DNA of 64,000 nt, taken from contig NC_064622.1 of NCBI RefSeq assembly GCF_023898315.1, positions 162,832,178-162,896,177 on the forward strand, given 5' to 3'. This stretch comes from Schistocerca nitens. Taxonomy: Eukaryota; Arthropoda; Insecta; Orthoptera; Acrididae. The first letter of the stretch is position 1; the number at the start of each line of letters is the position of its first letter. Made by a program: the position numbers and the translations under genes. Positions 1-10,691 of this stretch are shown one piece after another. The notes beneath the pieces are model-generated. The model made no database searches and was not told the DNA's origin. It worked only from the letters and a program-made list of their open reading frames with translations.

Positions 1-2484
1 CGAAAATTTAATAGTCATGGGTGACTGGAATTCGATAGTAGGAAAAGGAAGAGAAGGAAACGTAGTAGGTGAATATGGAATGGGGTTAGGGAATGAAAGA
101 GGAAGCCGCCTGGTAGAATTTTGCACAGAGCATAACTTAATTATTGCGAACACTTGGTTCAAGAATCACAAAAGAAGGTTGTATACATAGAAGAAGCCTG
201 GAGATACTGACACGCTTCAGACAGATTATATAGGGGTGAGACAGAGATTTACGAACCAGGTTTTATATTTTAGGACATTTCCAGGGGCAGATGTGGACTC
301 TGACCACAATCTATTGGTTATGAACTGTAGATTAAAACTGAAGAAAGTCCAAAAAGGTGGGAATTTAAGGAGACGGGATCTGAATAAATTGAAAGAACCA
401 GAGGTTGTAGAGAGTTTCAGGGAGAGCATTAGGGAACGATTGACAAGAATGGGTGAAAGAAATACAGTAGAAGAAGAATGGGTAGCTTTGAGAGATGAAA
501 TAGTGAAAGCAGCAGAGGATCAAGTAGGTAAAAAGACGAGAGCTAATAGAAACCCTTGGGTAACAGAAGAGATACTGAATTTAATTGATGAAAGGAGAAA
601 ATATAAAAATGCAGTAAATGTAGCAGGCAAAAAGGAATACAAACGTGTGAAAAATGAGATCGACAGGAAGTGCAAAATGGCTAAGCAGGGTTGGCTACAG
701 GGCAAATGTAAGGATGTAGAAGCATGTATCACTAGGAGTAAGATAGATACTACCTACAGGAAAATTAAAGAGACCATTGGAGAAAAAAGAACCACTTGCA
801 TGAATATCAAGAGATCAGATGGAAACCCAGTTCTAAGCAAAGAAGGGAAAGCAGGAAGGTGGAAGGAGTATATAGAGGGTCTATACAAGGGCGATGTACT
901 TGAGGACAATATTATGGAAATGGAAGAGGAGGTAGAAGAAGATGAAATGGGAGATATGATACTGCGTGAAGAGTTTGACAGAGCACTGAAATAGCTAAGT
1001 CGAAACAAGGCCCCAGGAGTAGGCAACATTCCATTAGAACTACTGATAGCCTTGGGAGAGCCAGTCCTGACAAAACTCTACCATCTGGTGAGCAAGATGT
1101 ATGAGACAGGCGAAATACCCTCAGACTTCAAGGAGAATATAATAATTCCAATCCCAAAGAAAGCAGGTGTTGACAGATGTGAAAATTACCGAACTATCAG
1201 TATAATAAGCCACGGCTGCAAAAGACTGACGCGAATTCTGTACAGACGAATGGAAAAGCTAGTAGAAGCCGACCTAGGGGAAGATCAGTTTGGATTCCGT
1301 ATAAATATTGGAACACATGAGGCAATAGTGACCTTACGACTTATCTTAGAAGCTAGATTAAGGAAAGGCAAACCTACGTTTCTAACATTTGTAGACTTAG
1401 AGAAAGCTTTTGACAATGTTACTGGAATACTCTGTTTCAAATTCTGAAGGTGGCAGGGGTAAAATACAGGGAGCGAAAAGCTATTTACAATTTGTACAGA
1501 AACCAGATGGCAGTTATAAGAGTTGAGGGGCATGAAAGGGAAGCAGTGGTTGGGAAAGGAGTGAGGCAGGGTTGTAGCCTATCCCCGATGTTATTCAATC
1601 TGTATATTGAGCAAGCAAAAAAGGAAACAAAATAAAAATTCGGCGTAGGAATTAAAATCCATGGTGAAGAAATAAAAACTTTGGGGTTTGCCGATGGCAT
1701 CGTAATTCTGTTAGAGACAGCAAAGGACCTGGAAGAGCAGTTGAACGGAATGGACAGTGTCTTGAAAGGAGGATGTAAGATGAACGTCAACAAAAGCAAA
1801 ATGAGGATAATGGAATGTAGTCGAATTAAATCGGGTGATGCTGCGGGAATTAGATTAAGAAATGAGACGCTTAAAGTAGTAAATGAGTTTTGCTATTTGG
1901 GGAGCAAAATGACTCACGATGGTCGAAATAGAGAGGATATAAAATGTAGACCGGCAATGGCAAGGAAAGCGTTTCTGAAGAAGAGAAATTTGTTAACATC
2001 GAGTATAGATTTAAGTGTCAGGCAGTCTTTTCTGAAAGTATTTGTATAGAGTGTAGGCATATATGGAAGTGAAACATGGACGATAAATAGTTTAGACAAG
2101 AAGAGAATAGAAGCTTTCGAAATGTGGTGCTAAGAAGAATGATGGAGATTGGATGGGTAGATTACATAACTAAGAAGGAGGTATTGAACAGAATTGTGGA
2201 GAAGAGAAATTTGTGTCACAACTTGACTATAAGAAGGGATCGGCTGGTAGGACATGTTCTGATGCATCAAGGGATCACCAATTTAGTACTGGAGGGCAGC
2301 GTGGAGGGTAAACATCGGTGAGGGAGACCAAGAGATGAATACACTAAACAGATTCAGAAGGGTGTAGGTTGCAGTAGGTACTGAAAGATGAAAAAGCTTG
2401 CACAGGATAGAGTAGCATGGAGAGCTGCATCAAACCAGTCTCTGGACTGAAGACCACAACAACAACAATAACAACAACAACAAC
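1..2484 (+). mobile_element. RTE-clade LINE copy 1, 5' cut by window edge
   Basis: Non-LTR retrotransposon about 90% similar by eye to the fuller copy at 21.7-25.0 kb. It enters the window inside the endonuclease domain and ends in a CAA/TAA simple tail (about 2455-2484), the usual 3' end of RTE/BovB-type LINEs. Order: endonuclease C-half (GDWNS at the start, DSDHN near 298), linker, reverse transcriptase, then a C-terminal domain with the EAFEMWC motif. It is an old copy: several stops and frame changes break the reading frame. Clade assignment rests on motif recall (RTE endonuclease followed by RT with this C-terminal tail), not on a tree. Confidence 0.88.
236..2450 (+). pseudogene. RTE endonuclease/reverse transcriptase pseudogene (copy 1)
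   Basis: Reading pieces 236-994, 1052-1447, 1450-1635, 1681-2049 and 2124-2321 cover, in order, the EN C-terminus (SDHN), the EN-RT linker, RT fingers (ENYRTIS), RT motif A (FVDLEKAFDN near 1387), motif B (GVRQGCSLSP near 1560) and a motif C read as FADG where copy 2 has FADD (about 1687). Loss of the second catalytic aspartate plus stops at about 188, 992, 1446 and 1633 shows it cannot encode active RT. The last piece holds the RRDRLVGHVL motif of RTE C-termini. Confidence 0.85.
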
Positions 2485-2620
2485 GTGGAGGGCGGACCCT
2501 ACCTCACGTTGGGTATCCAAACGCTGCCCGTTATCAGTCGTAAGAACGTTAATCAAAGTCCTCCGATAGTGGCACCATTCCGTTATCACATGGTACATAG
2601 ATGGACGCTACTTCGCTAAC
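2485..2620. other. Short anonymous spacer
   Basis: Unassigned DNA between the RTE tail and the first SINE. The last ten bases are the left copy of the SINE target duplication (2611-2620). Confidence 0.5.
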
Positions 2621-2821
2621 AAAAAAATGGTTCAAATGGCTCTGAGCACTATGGGACTCAACTGCTGTGGTTATCAGTCCCCTAGAACTTAGAACTACTT
2701 AAACCTAACTAACCTAAGGACAGCACACACATCCATGCCCGAGGCAGGATTCGAACCTGCGACCGTAGCAGTCGCACGGTTCCGGACTGCGCGCCTAGAA
2801 CCGCGAGACCACCGCGGCCGG
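2621..2821 (-). mobile_element. tRNA-derived SINE, family A (subfamily a3)
   Basis: Complete SINE in minus orientation. The tRNA-like head is at the right (A box about TGGTCTCGCGG, B box GGTTCGAATCC), the shared body in the middle and the A/T-rich tail at 2621. Target duplication CTTCGCTAAC/CTTTGCTAAC at 2611-2620 and 2822-2831. Subfamily a3 marks are the GCGCGCAGTCC head and ACCACAGCAGTTGAGTCCC body, shared with the copies at 20009 and 34790. Confidence 0.93.
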
Positions 2822-2829
2822 CTTTGCTA

Positions 2830-4583
2830 ACACGTCGTGTGTATGCGCTCTGGCCATTGCTCCATCAAGGTGACGTTGAGAGAGAGAGAGAGAGATGTGA
2901 GCTGTGTCTGGCTCGATTTACCATCACCTGACACCGTGGCAAATGTATCATTGTAGTACATTCCCGAAGAATGGTGAAGTAAAATTTCTGAGTTCGACGC
3001 CGCCACGCCATAACCTCTCTTCCGTAACCAATCAAGGGCTTGCACAGGGCAGGCTTTGCACAGACGACCCACCATGGCAGGACACATTGGTATGCGTCAT
3101 GGGTTCGACGGCAAGCTGTCCACGTGATCTCGATGAGCTGCTGGCAGTCGAGTGAAGTAAGATGGATTGTGATCAGTTTCCATGGCCCTCGGCCATGCCA
3201 TACACTCTGGCGGTGACGTGAACAACCGCAGCGTTCAGCATTTCGTGGAGTAAAGCCAGTTTGTGGCATGCAAGAATGGTGCTGACATTGATCGAGGCTT
3301 TGCGGTAAGTTTGAAGACCTGCCATCGTCAGGAGGACAGGCGATGCATACGCGAGGGACATACAGGGAGCTCCCTGTTAGGCCCCTCTCGAAGGGCACAT
3401 CACTGTGACGGGAAGCGAGCCGACAGCCGACGCCACCAACGAGGATCTATCGTTCTGTACACCTCCAGAACGTCCCTCCTCATCATCGACGTCGTCCACC
3501 CGTTTCCTCGGCGATCGTTGATTCCTAACATGTTTTTCTGTGTCGGATAGCAGGCGGCTATCCTCCGACATGCGGCCGGACGGCAGAAAAGCGGAGGTCG
3601 CTGCAGCTCCTTGATCAACAACCGCGGGATCGGGACAGACGAGTCTACTGACAGACATCATCAGTTGGTACTGCCTCCGGGGGCAGTGTAGGAGAGGCAG
3701 GCAAAGCGTCCATCGCGTCGACGAAAGGAGTCGACGCCGGTGCTGACTGATTCAGAGTCGGCACAGCAGGCAGCCCCGCCTCGGAAGTGTAAGATGGAGG
3801 TAAGCCAGTGGGCGCCGCAAGGAGAGCGGCGGCACCGATCGGCTTCTGAATCAGTCTACGTTGGAGGCATTCAGAACGGACACGGCCTTCCTGCCGACAA
3901 CGCGAACAAGTGCGCGGCTGGCCACGACACCTGCAGCCTGTAAACACCGGGTAGGAAGACACTTGTTTCCTCAGAGGAATTTTTATGTGATGGACACCAC
4001 TGAGGACACGGTAGGTTTCGAAAGTTTTCCACATTTCAGCAACGTGACTGACGACGTTTCCGTAAGTTTTAAAGGCAGCCACCACAACGTCCGACGGCCC
4101 CCCAAATGAGAAAGCGAAAACTCTCAACGCTCGGAGGCCACAACTAGCGTGATCAACCACGACAGTCCCTATAAGGCCGTCAGAATATCGGAACTTGAGA
4201 TAATTATTGTGGCGCCCGCAAAGTCACTGCACAGGCCTTCATTCGCCAGCTTCATGCATACAGTAGTACTGAGGATCGAAAAAATGAATTCGAGAACATC
4301 TTATGGCGGGAGACACATTTCGCCCCGTATGAACCGTTCCATTTCATACGCCTTTGGTCGTTCATGATTGAAAGGAAAATTTAATTTACTCGTGGCTTGG
4401 AGGTAGGAAAACGCCATGACGGTCGATGAAGTCGGACTCTAAGACAAGCTGGCCTACTAAGACTACCGCTACATGGAAATAAACAAACGCCCAGGCGGTC
4501 GCAAACAGTACAGCAGGCGAGACGCGAACAAGGCGTGCTCGCCTCACCACTGCCGAAGGCTGACTGGCCACTAGATCACTATA
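2830..4583 (-). mobile_element. LINE remnant with ORF1 zinc knuckle and ORF2 start
   Basis: Minus-strand remains of a two-ORF LINE. Reading right to left there is an ORF1 with an RNA-binding-like region and zinc knuckle, then the start of an ORF2 apurinic endonuclease (about 3325-3173, with KLALLHEMLNAA as expected near the EN N-terminus). Sequence left of about 3170 is only loosely EN-like. The RT domain is absent. The right edge meets a truncated Tc1 relic at 4583/4584. The clade (I/Jockey-group with CCHC ORF1) is recalled from family style and remains uncertain. Confidence 0.55.
3645..4571 (-). pseudogene. LINE ORF1 (Gag-like) pseudogene
   Basis: The longest open piece (3645-4160, 171 codons) carries LRALRVFAFSFGGPSDVV, then GQPRTCSRCRQEGRVRSEC, which fits the C-X2-C-X4-H-X4-C knuckle of LINE ORF1 proteins except that the histidine is arginine (residue 93 of that piece; cysteines at 85, 88, 98). 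The upstream piece 4386-4571 has the FIDRHGVFLPPSHE style found before the knuckle in such ORF1s. The C-terminus is Pro/Ala/Ser-rich. The frame is broken between the two pieces. The family role is RNA binding in the retrotransposition particle. Confidence 0.5.
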
Positions 4584-5623
4584 GGCCTCTATAGCCGTCC
4601 ATAATTACGAAAGTGTTGCTGATGCAGGGTTTTGTGCACGGACTGACCTCTCGATTATGTGCCGCAGATGTTCGGTAGGATTTATGTCGGGCGATCTAGG
4701 GGACCATATCATTCGCTCGAATTGTCTAGAATGTTCTTCAATCTAATCGCGAGCAGTTGTGGTACAGTGACATGACACTGTTGTTAGGGAACACGGACTT
4801 CACACACGGCTGCAAATAATCTCCAAGCAGCCGGACAGAACCATTTTGTCTATGATCGGTTCAGTTGGACCAGAGGATCCAGTCCATTCCATGTAAACAC
4901 AGCCCGCACCATAATGGAGCTACCACCAGCTTGCACAGTGCCTTGTTCACAACTAGGGCCCATGGGTTCGTGAGATCTGTGCCACGCTCGAACCATACCA
5001 TCAGCTCTTACCAACCGAAGTTGGGACTCATCTGACCAGGTCACGGTTTTCCAGTCGTCTAGGGTCCAATCGACATGGTCACGAGACCAGGTGCGGCGCT
5101 GCTGATCTTGTCGTGCTGTCAGCAAAGGCAATCGCGTGGGTCGTGTGCTGCCATAGGCGATTAATGCTTAATTTCCTTGCACTGTCGTGACGGATATGTT
5201 CATCGTGCGCCCCAAATTGATTTCTACGGTAATATCACCCGGTGTTGCTTGTCTGTTAGCACTGACAACTCTACGCAAAGGCTGCTGCTCTCGACCGTTA
5301 ATTGAAAGCCGTTGGCCACTGTGTTGTCAGTGGTGAGAGGCAATACCTGAAATTTGGTATTCCGGCAGATTGTTGACACTGTGGATCTCGGAATTCTGAA
5401 TTCCATAACGATTTCCGAAATGGAATGCCCCGTGCCTGTAGCTCCAATTACCATACCGCGTTCAGACTCTGCGGCCATAATCACATAGGAAAACTTTGCA
5501 CTTGAATCACCAGAGTACAAATGACAGCTCCGCCAGTGCTCTGCCCTTTTACACCTTTGTACGCGACACTAACGCCACCTGCACATGTGGATATCGCTAT
5601 CCCATGACTTTTGTCTCCTCAGT
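4584..5623 (-). mobile_element. Tc1-like DNA transposon, 3'-truncated relic (subfamily 1)
   Basis: The right end is CTCAGTG followed by TA (5624-5625), a Tc1-type terminus; beside it lies TCCCATGACTTTTGTC. The transposase reads leftwards: N-terminal HTH (SERGMVIGATGTGHSISE, 5224-5520), D1 block (TWSDESQLRLVRADG, 4850-5131), and E3 block SPDINPTEHL near 4690. The D2 block is largely missing and the element stops abruptly at 4584 inside the C-terminus, with no left TIR. Several frame breaks; inactive. Confidence 0.8.
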
Positions 5624-5710
5624 GTAGTGGCCCGAAGACGATCAAAATTACATTCTCTGTGAGTAATCATACGTACTTAGAGTCCGATAAAATGGATTGT
5701 CCAACGTAAA

Positions 5711-5906
5711 CTGGTTCAACTGGCTCTAAGCGCTATGTGACTTAACATCTGAAGTCATCAGTCCCCTATACTTAGAACTACTTGAACCTAGCTAACCTAA
5801 GGACATCACACACATCAATGCCCGAGGCAGGATTAGAACCTGCGACCGTAGCAGGCGTGCGGTTCCGGACGGAAGCGCCTAGAACCGCTCGGCCACAGCG
5901 GCCGGC
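5711..5906 (-). mobile_element. tRNA-derived SINE, family A
   Basis: Full-length, minus orientation, head at right (GCCGGC end at 5901-5906). Perfect 13-bp target duplication TGTCCAACGTAAA at 5698-5710 and 5907-5919. B box is mutated (GGTTCTAATCC). Confidence 0.93.
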
Positions 5907-5977
5907 TGTCCAACGTAAAGGCGCTGATGGAATTCCCTGAAGATTTCAAGGAAATTATCGAAGCATCCAGATGTAAG

Positions 5978-6129
5978 AGTCTGAAATCTTATGGGTCTTA
6001 ACCGCTAAGGTCATCAGTCCCTAAGCTTACACACTACTTAACCTAAATTATCCTAAGGACAAACGCACACACCCATGTCCGAGGGAGGACTCGAATCTCC
6101 GCCGGGACCAGCCACACAGTCCACAACTG
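5978..6129 (-). mobile_element. tRNA-derived SINE, family B
   Basis: Minus orientation. The body has GGTCATCAGTCCCTAAGC and CCTAAGGACAAACGCAC; the head has GGAGGACTCGAATCTCC. Target duplication TCCAGATGTAAG at 5966-5977 and 6130-6141. The head is shortened relative to the copy at 40329. Confidence 0.85.
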
Positions 6130-6141
6130 TCCAGATGTAAG

Positions 6142-6862
6142 CCATCCCCATTTCACTGTAAATCAAGAAATGGAAAACACTCTTCGACTCATGCTGCAAA
6201 TTACCCTATCAAAACACAGCTACTAAGATAATATTATCTGAAACCACACACTACTGTACGCTGAAATAGCGAGCAACTTACATGCAGGAAAGCAAACTGG
6301 CATCGTAAGGACACTATAACAGTGTCAGCCAGTGAGAGCACTGTTTGCACTGCCCATACCTGTTTACAATGGTGTGTTTAATTTAAGAATTCCTTATTTG
6401 TCTGGTGCAGAATAGCTTTACAGTTACTTTCTATTCACTGTAATCCAAATCGAACAATTTCATTCCTTATTCTTGATCTCCTTCCATTTTCCAGGCTAAA
6501 GTATAAAGATATCCAAAGCCTGATGAAGTTTTGTCGTTCTGTCCCTGATTTGAGTTCTATAGCAATATCTTTACAAATTCGTTTAGTCGTGATTATTATG
6601 GGATTATTGCGTCAGCTTCCCTTGACCTACTTGTTTATTTCACCTTGCAAAGTGACGTTTGACTGCACTGGAAGAAATTACTTCGATAAGGGAGCACTCC
6701 GAATGACAACAATGCTATTTCCACATTTGATATACCCAAAATGTTTACACTAACAGAATCTTCCGTCGGTTCTTGGTAGAACAACATTATAATAGCAAAC
6801 TGGTGCCTTTCATTTACCAAAATGTTTAATTTACGAAATAAAACTAAATACTTATTCTTATA
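6142..6862. other. Anonymous AT-rich spacer
   Basis: No recognisable gene or repeat. Small open frames (for example 6523-6753) have no family resemblance. Confidence 0.5.
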
Positions 6863-8236
6863 CACACAACTGCCCATTAAAATTGCTACACCACGAAGAT
6901 GACGGGCTACAGACGCGAAATTTAACCGACAGGAAGAAGATGCTGTGATATGCAAATGATCACCTTTTCAGAGCATTCACACAAGATTGGTGCCGGTGGC
7001 GACACCTACAACGTGCTGACATGAGGAAAGTTTCCAACCGATTTCTCATACACAAACAGCAATTGACCGGCGTTTCCTGGTGAAACGTTCTTGTGATCCC
7101 TCGTGTAAGAAGGAGGTAAAGGTCGGATTGTAGCCTATCGCGATTGCGGTTTATCGTTTCGCGACATTGCTGCTCGCGTTGATCGAGATTCAATGACTGT
7201 TAGCAGAATATGGAATCGGTGGGTTCCGGAGGGTAATACGGAACGCCGTACTGGATCCCAACGGCCTCGTATCACTAGCAGTCGAGATGACAGGCATCTT
7301 ATCCGCATGGCTGTAACCGATCGTGCACCCACGTCTCGATCCCTTAGTCAACAGATGGGGACGTTTGCAAGACAATAACCATCTGCACGAACAGTTAGAC
7401 GACGTTTGCAGCAGCATGGACTACCAGCTCGGAGACCATGGCTGCGGTTACCCTTGACGCTGCATCACAGACAGGATCGCCTGCGATGGTGTTCTCAACG
7501 ACGAACCTGGGTGCACGAATGGCAAAACGTCATTTTTTCGCATGAATCCAGTTTCTGTTTACAGCATCGTGATGGTCGCATCCGTGTTTGGCCACATCGC
7601 GGTGAACGCACATTGGAAGCGTGTAATCGTCATCGCCATACTGGCGTATCACCCGGCGTGATGGTAAGGGGTGCCATTGGTTACACGTCTCGGTCACCTC
7701 TTGTTCGCATTGACGGCACTTTGAACAGTGGACGTTACATTTCAGATGTGTTACGACCCGTGGCTCCACCCTTCATTCGATCCCTGCGAAACGCTACATT
7801 TCAGCAGCATAATGTACGACCGCATGTTGCAGGTCCTGTACGGGCCTTTCTGGATACAGAAAATGTTCGACTGCTGCCCTGGCCAGCACGTTCTCCAGAT
7901 CTCTCACCAATTGAAAACGTGTGGTCAATGGTGGCCGAGCAACGCACAATACGCCAGTCACTACTCTTGATGAACTGTGGTATCGTGTTGAAGCTGCATG
8001 GGCAAGCTGTACCTGTACTCGCCATCCAAGCTCTGTTTGACTCAATGTCCAGGCGTATCAAGGCCGTTATTACGGCCAGAGGTGGTTGTTCTGGGTACTG
8101 ATTTCTCAGGATCTATGCACCCAAATTGCGTGAAAATGTAATCACATGTCAGTTCTAGAGTAATATATTTGTCCAATGAATACCCGTTTATCATCTGCTT
8201 TTCTTCTTGGTTTAGCAATTTTAATGGCCAGTAGTG
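6863..8236 (+). mobile_element. Tc1-like DNA transposon (subfamily 2, DD34E spacing)
   Basis: Flanked by TA (6861-6862 and 8237-8238). The ends are inverted repeats sharing GCCATTAAAATTGCTA: left CACACAACTGCCCATTAAAA, right (reverse complement) CACTACTGGCCATTAAAA. Length 1374 bp, normal for Tc1. It holds one transposase frame on the plus strand. It looks like a moderately old full-length copy with intact ends but a mutated catalytic centre. Confidence 0.92.
7121..8101 (+). pseudogene. Tc1-like transposase, one in-frame stop and catalytic D losses
   Basis: A single frame runs from about 7121 to 8101 with only one stop (TAA 7376-7378). An N-terminal HTH (GLSFRDIAARV, then WNRWVPEG) is followed by the GRPR-like TGSQRPRITS and the DDE domain. 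The catalytic blocks read VIFSHESSFCL, FQQHNVRPHVA and SPDLSPIENVW. The first two aspartates of the DDE triad are both histidine here, the glutamate is kept, and 34 residues separate positions two and three. The likely original start lies further left (about 7022) in another frame. No catalysis is expected. Confidence 0.88.
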
Positions 8237-8238
8237 TA

Positions 8239-8399
8239 CTCGTGTAATCAGTTCAGACAATAACAACGCTTTTTCTCGAGTTTCAAAAAGAAATTTACTT
8301 ACCTGGTTCTTTCTCCTGACCCATCACTTGGATAACGTTAAATGGCCGTAATACAATTAATGCCTGAAGCATTTGTGGCACGTGATGTCTTTTCTCTTT
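8239..8399. other. Anonymous spacer
   Basis: No feature recognised between the Tc1-like element and the CpG-rich patch. Confidence 0.4.
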
Positions 8400-8760
8400 G
8401 TGGGAGATGCGAAAGAAGGCAGTATTTGGAGGCAGTCAGCGTGATAGTGGCACCCAACCAGGAGTAACGCAGGCGGCGACAGCTCCGACGCCGTGCTCGG
8501 GCTCAGGAGTGACCGGGTTAGTGCCTTTGCGGGCGCGCAGTTGGCTACCCTGGCTGGGCGGTGGGAGGGGGGCCACCTGTTGCCGCGCCGACGATGGCGG
8601 CGACCCGGCAGTAGTGCCACGGCGCGCGTGCTGATCGCTGGTTCGGATCTTGCGTGGGCGTGTGTGATTTCGCGTGTGTGCGTGCTGCATCAGCGAGGCG
8701 GCGACATGAACAACGTACGCAGGACTGCCCGTCAGGTGTACCAGGACACGGTGAGTAGCC
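8400..8760 (+). promoter_or_regulatory. CpG-rich patch, possible host promoter/first exon
   Basis: A sharply GC- and CpG-rich stretch in otherwise AT-rich DNA, free of recognisable repeats. It ends in an ATG followed 45 bases later by a strong splice donor. In insects GC-rich islands are not reliable promoter marks, so this is only suggestive. A 128-codon frame (8493-8879) runs through it but reads on across the donor, so I do not treat it as the gene. Confidence 0.35.
8706..8750 (+). CDS. Candidate first coding exon of an unidentified host gene
   Basis: ATG at 8706 in context GCGACATGAAC gives MNNVRRTARQVYQDT and then meets ACG|GTGAGT, a good 5' splice site at 8750/8751. The 15-residue basic/polar peptide looks like a protein N-terminus, but I cannot name the family. 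The frame is also open upstream, with an ATG at 8493, so the true start may differ. No downstream exon is recognised; any next exon could lie far outside, as locust introns are long. Treat as a hypothesis. Confidence 0.3.
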
Positions 8761-10440
8761 GCAGCTGCTGTCCCCCTCTGGCTGAGGTCCTAGCTTCATA
8801 TCCCCACGTCGTTGTTACGATACACCTGGAAGAGATACTGACTGTTTCCCCTGTTACACATGTCGCTGTTTTATTATAGCGTCATTATTCTGACGACTAG
8901 AAAAACAATTACGTGCCTGTAACTTAGAACCGAGAAGTGAATGGAGCTATTGTGCGATACTGTTCCCTAGCAACCGTCAAATGCACCACGCGACTTCCAC
9001 GCCGCGTATTCGAATCCGTGAGTGGCTAAACTGGACGTCAGTTCTGAGGCGCTAGGAAAAGTATTAACACTAAGGTGCAACCGAGGTCGGAAACGATTGT
9101 TTTTATTAGCGTTGCTCTGCCAGCTCTTGCATCACAATGACAGTAAGGAAGGCCTTCTGCATTGATTTGTTAACGATGGGTCGAAGAAGCAGTTTGTGAT
9201 GGTTATTATCAATTACTATACGTTTGTGAGGCAGACCGCTAGGAGTAAAAGGTTGCATCATGTGACAAATTTTAGGACACTGCATAGGGTCACAACTGGA
9301 ACGCTGTGTGCAAACTCGCCTGCATCTTATACGGAGCTGAAACTAGATAAGGATACATGGATGTCAAGAACATAAATTGCTTTTGTATATTAGCGCAGTG
9401 AAAGATCTCAGCTTCCTCGTGGTATAATACTGTACAGTTGTTTTGTCTGATGAAACCCTTAGGCAAGAAATGAGAAATGAAGTGAAATTACAACGAGACG
9501 GTCACTGGCGGTGCACGACTGGTACGAGATTTAGCAGAGCGCGCTTGGGGATTTGCCTAGCAGGTTCTACCGGTTTTTCGGCCCAAACGTAATAAGCAAA
9601 TAAGTCGTCGATAAGTGCACACAGACTGTTCTGCGTTCTTTGAGGGGTGCTATTCGGAAGATGAGTAAGAATAATCTTTTTAGGCAGGACTGACAGAATT
9701 TAACAAAAGCCGGAGAAACTATGTACAGTACATGCATATTTATAGATAGGCGAAAGGAGCAGATTTTTTTTATAGAAGACACTTTTGATTCGGCGTGTCT
9801 CTACTACAGATTACAGTTGAAGTTAACCACCGTAAAAATCATCATAAAAGATCTGTTTGAGGTTTACTGCATAACAGTTTTCACAAATTATAAATTTAAG
9901 GGAATAAACTGCACTTCAGCCAGGCAACATTAAGAAATATGACTGATTTTGCTTGACGACTTTCTGGATTAACTAGATTTAAAGCAATTAGCTCATTTTG
10001 TATTCGAAGCGAGGGGCCATGCGCCGATAGTTGCACACTGTATACTTGGCAGAGTTGGAACCACGAGCTTTTTAATAATGGAGCGTGAATGTGGAATCGA
10101 CTCGTGTAATGCCGAAATAGTTTTGAGGTTTCTCGGCAGATGATTCCCGATGCATTGGGTACTGGTGAGTCTCCATTATGTATGGCTTTCTTCTAACTCA
10201 TTATAATCTGATGCCTCTATCAGTCTGGCGGGGTAATGCGCTAGTTCTTATGGCGCAACCTTTTTCTTTCTTCCTTTTTTTCCGAGAGGAAGAGAGTTAG
10301 GGGGGAGTGGCGGAGGGTAATGGCAACTACCATCCCCCTCTCTTGCTCGACGAAAGTGTTAAGTGCACGTGCACGAAAACGTCAGATGTTCTCCGCAACT
10401 GTACGTGCCGTTGCAATAGTCATCGTTCAGACAATATATT
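8761..10440. other. Anonymous DNA, no gene recognised
   Basis: About 1.7 kb without a recognisable coding region or repeat. If the exon candidate at 8706 is real this would be intron. The short frames do not resemble known families. Confidence 0.5.
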
Positions 10441-10450
10441 TCCTCACGTC

Positions 10451-10681
10451 CGTAAACGAGCGAAGTGGTGCATTGGTAGCACAGTGGACTCGCATTCGGG
10501 AGGACAACTGTTCAAACCTGCGTCCCACCATCTGGATTCAGGTTTCCGTAATTTTCCTACACTGCTTCTGGCAAACGCCTGAAAAGGCACGGGCTGTTTC
10601 CTTCCCCATCTTTCCCTAATCCGAGCTTGTGCTCCGTCTCTGATGACCTCATTGTTCGCGGGACATTAAAGACTAATCTCC
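10451..10681 (+). mobile_element. tRNA-derived SINE, family C (diverged)
   Basis: Head GCGAAGTGGTGCATTGG and TGGACTCGCATTCGGG, body with CACGGGCTGTTTCCTTCC and TCTGATGACCTCATTG. Target duplication TCCTCACGTC at 10441-10450 and 10682-10691. An older copy than that at 12451. Confidence 0.85.
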
Positions 10682-10691
10682 TCCTCACGTC

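Noticed and set aside
2865-3398. 177-codon minus-strand frame as a host protein
   Set aside because: Overlaps the LINE endonuclease start in another frame and ends in a GA microsatellite; most likely a shadow.
8493-8879. 128-codon frame as a complete gene
   Set aside because: It reads through a strong splice donor and its upstream part is low-complexity Arg/Gly/Ala from CpG-rich DNA. Only the short exon candidate is kept.
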